A stretch of DNA of 8,258 nucleotides, taken from assembly GCA_910578995.1 (NCBI GenBank), contig CAJTSY010000158.1, positions 1 to 8,258 of the forward strand. The letters run 5' to 3'. This document shows, one piece after another, positions 6,338 to 8,258 of this stretch. Source of the DNA: an uncultured Acetatifactor sp. Its GTDB lineage: Bacteria > Bacillota > Clostridia > Lachnospirales > Lachnospiraceae. The stretch's first letter is position 1, and every line of letters starts with the position of its first letter. Both the position numbers and the translations under genes were made by a program. The notes beneath the pieces are model-generated. The model made no database searches and was not told where the DNA came from. It was given only the letters and a program-made list of their open reading frames with translations.

Positions 6338-7651
6338 ATGAAGAAAATCCTATGTATATTTTTGATATTGGCGGTAGGGCTGTCCTCCTGCGGCAGGAGC
6401 GGAACCGGGCAGGGGGAACAGGGGGCGGTTGTTTTGGTGCTGGCGGCATTTGGCCAGGATCCCTATCTTCAGAAACAGGTTGACCTGTATAATCAGTTAC
6501 AGGAAGGCTACAGAATTGAAATAGAGCAGTATGTAAGATCGGAAAAGCCGGAGGAGGACGGCGTGCTCCGGCTGCAGAGGGAAATCGTTTCGGGAAACGG
6601 GCCGGATCTGATTGATTTCGGGGACGGGTATACCACCAGCGATATCGTAGGGAAATATACAGAGGATTTGTCTGCCTGCCTGGGGGAAGAGGGCAGGACG
6701 GCTTGTTACGAAAATATCCTGTCAGCGTTTTCCTATGAGGAGGGGCTGTATGCCATACCACTGGGTTTTATGCTGAAAAGCTTTGTGGGGAGGACGGAGA
6801 ACCTGGGGAACAGGAGCAGCTGGACCATCGGGGAAATGATGGAATGTTACCGGGGGCAGGGGAAGGGGCGGCTCCTGTATCCGGGAGCTTTCAAGGCAGA
6901 TGTCTTCGGGACTATCCTTACAGGCAGCATGGAGTATTATATTGACTGGGAAGCCGGGAAATGCACCTTTGACGGGGAAGAATTCCGTAAAGTGCTGGAA
7001 TTTTGCAACAGCTTTTCCGGCCACCTGGAGATTGGGGAGGATTTTTCCGTGCAGGATGCCTTTTTGGAAGACAAAGCCTTACTGATGCCTGTGAAGGTAG
7101 GGACCGTCTATGACATTTGTGAAGAGGAAATGATCTTTAACGGGGAGGAGGTTACCTTTATCGGTTTCCCGGTGGAGAGCGGCAGCGGGACCATGATAGA
7201 ATCCTGCGGGCCTGTGCTGGCGCTCAGTGGGAACAGTAAAAACAAGGATGCCGCATGGGAATTTATCCGCCAGTGCCTGGACGTGCCGGCCCAACGGGAA
7301 CTGCCTTCCGGTTTCCCGGTCCGTCGGAGTGTCCTGGAGGAGCAGCTTGCGGATGCCATGGAGACCGAATATGGGACGGATGAAAACGGCGTGAGGCATC
7401 CGGTGGCGAAACACCAGGTAATCATAGAGGGGGAGGAGCCGCTGGATATTTACAGCATTACCCGGGAGCAGGCGGATCAGCTGCTTGGCTTAGTGGAGGG
7501 CGCCTGTGCCTGCAGCCAGACGGACCAAAGGATCTACCAGATTTTTCTGGACGAGGCTGGGAATTATTTCAGCGGGGTCAAGAGCCTGGAGGAAACAGCA
7601 GATGTGATCCAGGCAAGGGTTTCCATGTATGTGGCGGAGGCCATAAAATAG
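6338..7651 (+). CDS. Extracellular solute-binding lipoprotein, family 1-like (cassette 2)
   Basis: The ATG at 6338 has a modest GGGTGG site 7 bases upstream and begins a lipoprotein signal (MKKILCIFLILAVGLSSC, lipobox Cys18). The 437-residue protein is colinear with 2957-4258. Shared blocks include NQLQEGYRIEI (52-62), SGNGPDLIDFG, GLYAIPLGF (136-144), MEYYIDWEAGKCTF, TFIGFPVESGSGT, AAWEFIRQCL and a C-terminal ETADVIQARVSMYVAE. The ligand-contacting regions differ between the copies, so the two may bind different ligands. As in the first copy, no transporter genes are nearby. It is the last gene of the + strand series; I see no convincing terminator within the next 150 bases. Confidence 0.85.
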   Translation: MKKILCIFLILAVGLSSCGRSGTGQGEQGAVVLVLAAFGQDPYLQKQVDLYNQLQEGYRIEIEQYVRSEKPEEDGVLRLQREIVSGNGPDLIDFGDGYTTSDIVGKYTEDLSACLGEEGRTACYENILSAFSYEEGLYAIPLGFMLKSFVGRTENLGNRSSWTIGEMMECYRGQGKGRLLYPGAFKADVFGTILTGSMEYYIDWEAGKCTFDGEEFRKVLEFCNSFSGHLEIGEDFSVQDAFLEDKALLMPVKVGTVYDICEEEMIFNGEEVTFIGFPVESGSGTMIESCGPVLALSGNSKNKDAAWEFIRQCLDVPAQRELPSGFPVRRSVLEEQLADAMETEYGTDENGVRHPVAKHQVIIEGEEPLDIYSITREQADQLLGLVEGACACSQTDQRIYQIFLDEAGNYFSGVKSLEETADVIQARVSMYVAEAIK

Positions 7652-7827
7652 TGCAGCCACCCTGCAAACAGGTCTTCTTCAGCTTTATGCCAGCGGCGGG
7701 CAGGGCTGCCGCTGTGGGCTTTCCAAGGGGATAAGGCAATACAGCGCATGCAGGAGATATAGTTTTCCCAAGTATTTTGCTTTTCCCGATATGTATGTCC
7801 ATCTGGGATAAGCGGTCCAGTGCCGGT
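7652..7827. other. Convergent intergenic region
   Basis: This lies between the end of the second solute-binding gene and the end of the - strand gene. A 7-bp stem (CAGCGGC 7691-7697, GCCGCTG 7708-7714) with a 10-base loop could form but has no T-run on either side, so it is at best a weak structure. The frame of the - strand gene stays open past its stop through this region (see findings), without a usable start. Confidence 0.35.
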
Positions 7828-8139
7828 TCACCTGAAATTCAGCACCCACCGTCCTTCCGTCTGGTAGAAGATAAGCCACGCTCGGATATTCCTCCCGTTG
7901 GCGGCCAGGGTGCAGTCGTATTCCGTGGACGGTATCCCGGCATACCTCTTTTTCTTTTTGGAATGTACCATGATATCCCGGATGACCTGCATCTCTCCGT
8001 CCTCATCCATGAGCTTTATCATCAATGGGATGACATCCCCCTTGCCGCTGCACCAGCATTCGCACGCGATTTCTTTCTGTATCCCCCGGACGATTCCCGC
8101 ATCCCCATTATTGGAATTTGTCCCTATCCCAAATGCCAT
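7828..8139 (-). CDS. Small cytoplasmic protein of unknown function with CxCxC motif
   Basis: The start is well supported: on the - strand AGGAGG precedes the ATG at 8139 with 7 bases between. The 103-residue product has no signal peptide or membrane segment. A short polar N-terminus leads to ACECWC (three Cys at 26, 28 and 30). The remainder is probably beta-rich: VIPLMIKLMDEDGEMQVIRD, then a basic SKKKKRYAG, EYDCTLAANGRN and a closing RAWLIFYQTEGRWVLNFR. It resembles small hypothetical proteins I associate with Lachnospiraceae genomes, but I cannot name a family. It runs against the cassette genes and probably belongs to a different neighbourhood to the right. The Cys cluster could bind a metal; that is inference. 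Confidence 0.7.
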   Translation of the reverse strand: MAFGIGTNSNNGDAGIVRGIQKEIACECWCSGKGDVIPLMIKLMDEDGEMQVIRDIMVHSKKKKRYAGIPSTEYDCTLAANGRNIRAWLIFYQTEGRWVLNFR

Positions 8140-8198
8140 AAGCTTCCCTCCTAGTGGTGTCGTAGCTTACCTCTGTTTTGGCGGGATTGCAAGCGGAA

Positions 8199-8240
8199 AA
8201 ATAAAAAAGCCGGAAAACCGCTTGTAGCGTCCGACTTTTT
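8199..8240 (-). terminator. Probable terminator of a - strand gene beyond the right edge
   Basis: Read on the - strand, AAAAAGTCGG (8240-8231) pairs with CCGGCTTTTT (8213-8204) using one G-U pair, and the run continues TATTTTT. An inner CGCT/AGCG stem can form in the loop. On the + strand the same pair would contain a C-A mismatch, so the - strand is the better reading. It lies upstream of the - strand gene at 7828-8139 and so probably ends a transcript entering from the right. Confidence 0.6.
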
Positions 8241-8258
8241 GGCTAATTGTTTTTCTTT

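Noticed and set aside
5730..6761. 343-codon open frame on the - strand
   Set aside because: It is antisense to the second lipoprotein and solute-binding genes, rich in Pro, Arg and Ser as expected for a shadow frame, with no signal for a start; the + strand genes have lipoboxes, start sites and paralogues.
7691..7714. Hairpin after the second solute-binding gene, considered as a terminator
   Set aside because: The stem is only 7 bp with a 10-base loop and no T-run follows on either strand.
7777..8227. Overlapping + strand ORFs of 125 and 109 codons
   Set aside because: They lie antisense to the - strand gene, which has a strong ribosome-binding site, and read as shadow frames.
1..8258. CRISPR array, tRNA, rRNA or riboswitch
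   Set aside because: No regularly spaced direct repeats, cloverleaf or recognisable riboswitch core was seen on either strand.

Overview
The window looks like chromosome of a gut-type Firmicute, most likely a member of the Lachnospiraceae or a near relative. The evidence is strong Shine-Dalgarno sites, Gram-positive lipoproteins and signal peptides, an AgrB-type membrane protein and moderate GC. No genus can be named from the sequence alone.

Layout on the + strand. 3-308 is the C-terminal end of an AgrB-like protein whose start lies outside the window. 309-490 holds only remnants. 582-1620 is a two-gene unit: a secreted protein of unknown function, then a small secreted SH3-like protein, closed by a hairpin terminator. 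1869-4258 is a two-gene unit: a lipoprotein with a probable beta-propeller-like domain, overlapping by ATGA with a family 1-type extracellular solute-binding lipoprotein. 4259-4771 is decayed DNA with a possible membrane-protein scrap and a frameshifted transposase N-terminus. A good sigma-A-type promoter (4772-4800) then starts a second, diverged copy of the arrangement: SH3-like protein (4844-5164), terminator, propeller-like lipoprotein (5216-6292) and solute-binding lipoprotein (6338-7651). On the - strand, 7828-8139 encodes an unrelated small cytoplasmic protein, and 8199-8240 is probably the terminator of a - strand gene beyond the right edge.

The main point is the duplicated cassette SH3-like secreted protein, terminator, propeller-like lipoprotein, solute-binding lipoprotein. 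All six products carry export signals, and the lipoproteins should sit on the outer face of the membrane. No permease, ATPase, kinase or regulator is encoded in the window. The solute-binding proteins are therefore orphans here: they may feed a transporter encoded elsewhere, or they may form a surface sensing or binding complex with their propeller-like partner. That second reading is inference. The second cassette is visibly more GC-rich than the first, and the left 1.9 kb is AT-rich, which suggests pieces of different age or origin.
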